Assembly: GCF_907177275.1 (NCBI RefSeq)
Contig: NZ_CAJSLV010000070.1
Coordinates: forward strand, 219,846 to 283,845
Source of the DNA: Actinacidiphila cocklensis
GTDB lineage: Bacteria > Actinomycetota > Actinomycetes > Streptomycetales > Streptomycetaceae
Direction of reading: 5' to 3'
Length of the DNA stretch: 64,000 nt
Part shown: positions 63,913 through 64,000 of the stretch, one piece after another
Position numbering within the stretch: position 1 is the stretch's first letter
Layout: the number at the start of each line of letters is the position of its first letter
Notes under the pieces: model-generated
Told to the model about the DNA's origin: nothing
The model's database searches: none
What the model saw: only the letters and a program-made list of their open reading frames with translations
Position numbers and translations under genes: made by a program

Positions 63913-64000
63913 GTGAGTATCGAGAAGTCTGAGTTGATGCAGGATCACATGCCGCAGGGGCGGCAGGAGGAGGCCGCGCGGCGGCTCGCGGGGGTGCTCT
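63913..64000 (+). CDS. Possible 5' end of a gene cut by the window edge
   Basis: From GTG 63913 the frame is open to the last base (SIEKSELMQDHMPQGRQ, then EEAARRLAGVL). It could be the start of another transposase, but too little is visible for a family call, and no clear ribosome-binding site precedes it. Confidence 0.25.
   Translation, partial: MSIEKSELMQDHMPQGRQEEAARRLAGVL

Noticed and set aside
31797..64000. A second copy of the tRNA-Pro 3' end (attR) to close the island
   Set aside because: I searched by eye for the T-arm and acceptor sequence to the right of the integrase and found none; the boundary may lie outside the window or be lost.

Overview
The window reads as chromosomal DNA of a Streptomyces-type actinomycete. 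Evidence: very high GC with GC-biased third codon positions, many GTG/TTG starts, ATGA/GTGA gene overlaps, an XRE/DUF397 regulatory pair, repeated DUF574-type methyltransferases and a Streptomyces-style hopanoid operon. No rRNA, CRISPR array or replication origin was seen.

Region 1 (1-12,850) is the tail of a polysaccharide-export ABC ATPase followed by a hopanoid operon: hpnC-hpnD-hpnE (squalene from farnesyl diphosphate), a polyprenyl diphosphate synthase, shc (squalene-hopene cyclase), hpnG and hpnH (side-chain attachment and processing), dxs (isoprenoid precursor supply) and hpnO (aminotransferase giving aminobacteriohopanetriol). A strong hairpin, but no ispG, lies between hpnH and dxs.

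Region 2 (12,860-31,620) is mixed core and accessory metabolism: a tyrosine phosphatase, a GH36 alpha-galactosidase, an SGNH hydrolase, an anti-sigma-type ATPase divergent from an XRE/DUF397 pair across a palindrome, three tandem SAM-methyltransferase paralogues all starting with TTG, a saccharopine-dehydrogenase-like reductase, a DUF5302-like protein, a metallo-beta-lactamase-fold hydrolase, a Tat-exported phospholipase C, a GNAT acetyltransferase overlapping a GH2 beta-galactosidase, and a small membrane protein.

Region 3 (31,720 to the right edge) looks like a genomic island entered at a tRNA-Pro(GGG) gene. Next to the tRNA are repeated TGTTGTCGC sites, then a frameshifted tyrosine integrase, a lower-GC soluble Ser/Thr kinase whose 3' end runs into an insertion sequence, and nested IS remnants. 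Beyond these lies an insecticidal-type toxin-complex (Tc) locus: a giant SpvB/TcB/RHS fusion with a unique C-terminal tip on the minus strand, divergent from a TcA split into two proteins on the plus strand. TcA is followed by three tandem paralogous secreted-looking repeat proteins, each with about 14 short Trp-rich repeats (probable beta-propellers). Each of these three genes is preceded by a reading frame of exactly 20 codons that ends in TGATG. A fragment of an IS related to the one on the left, then a further truncated transposase, close the region. No attR copy of the tRNA end was found, so the right boundary is probably outside the window.

The most unusual part is 37,590-62,435: a Streptomyces Tc toxin with a split A subunit, an unassigned toxin tip, triplicated propeller proteins and coupled mini-ORFs.
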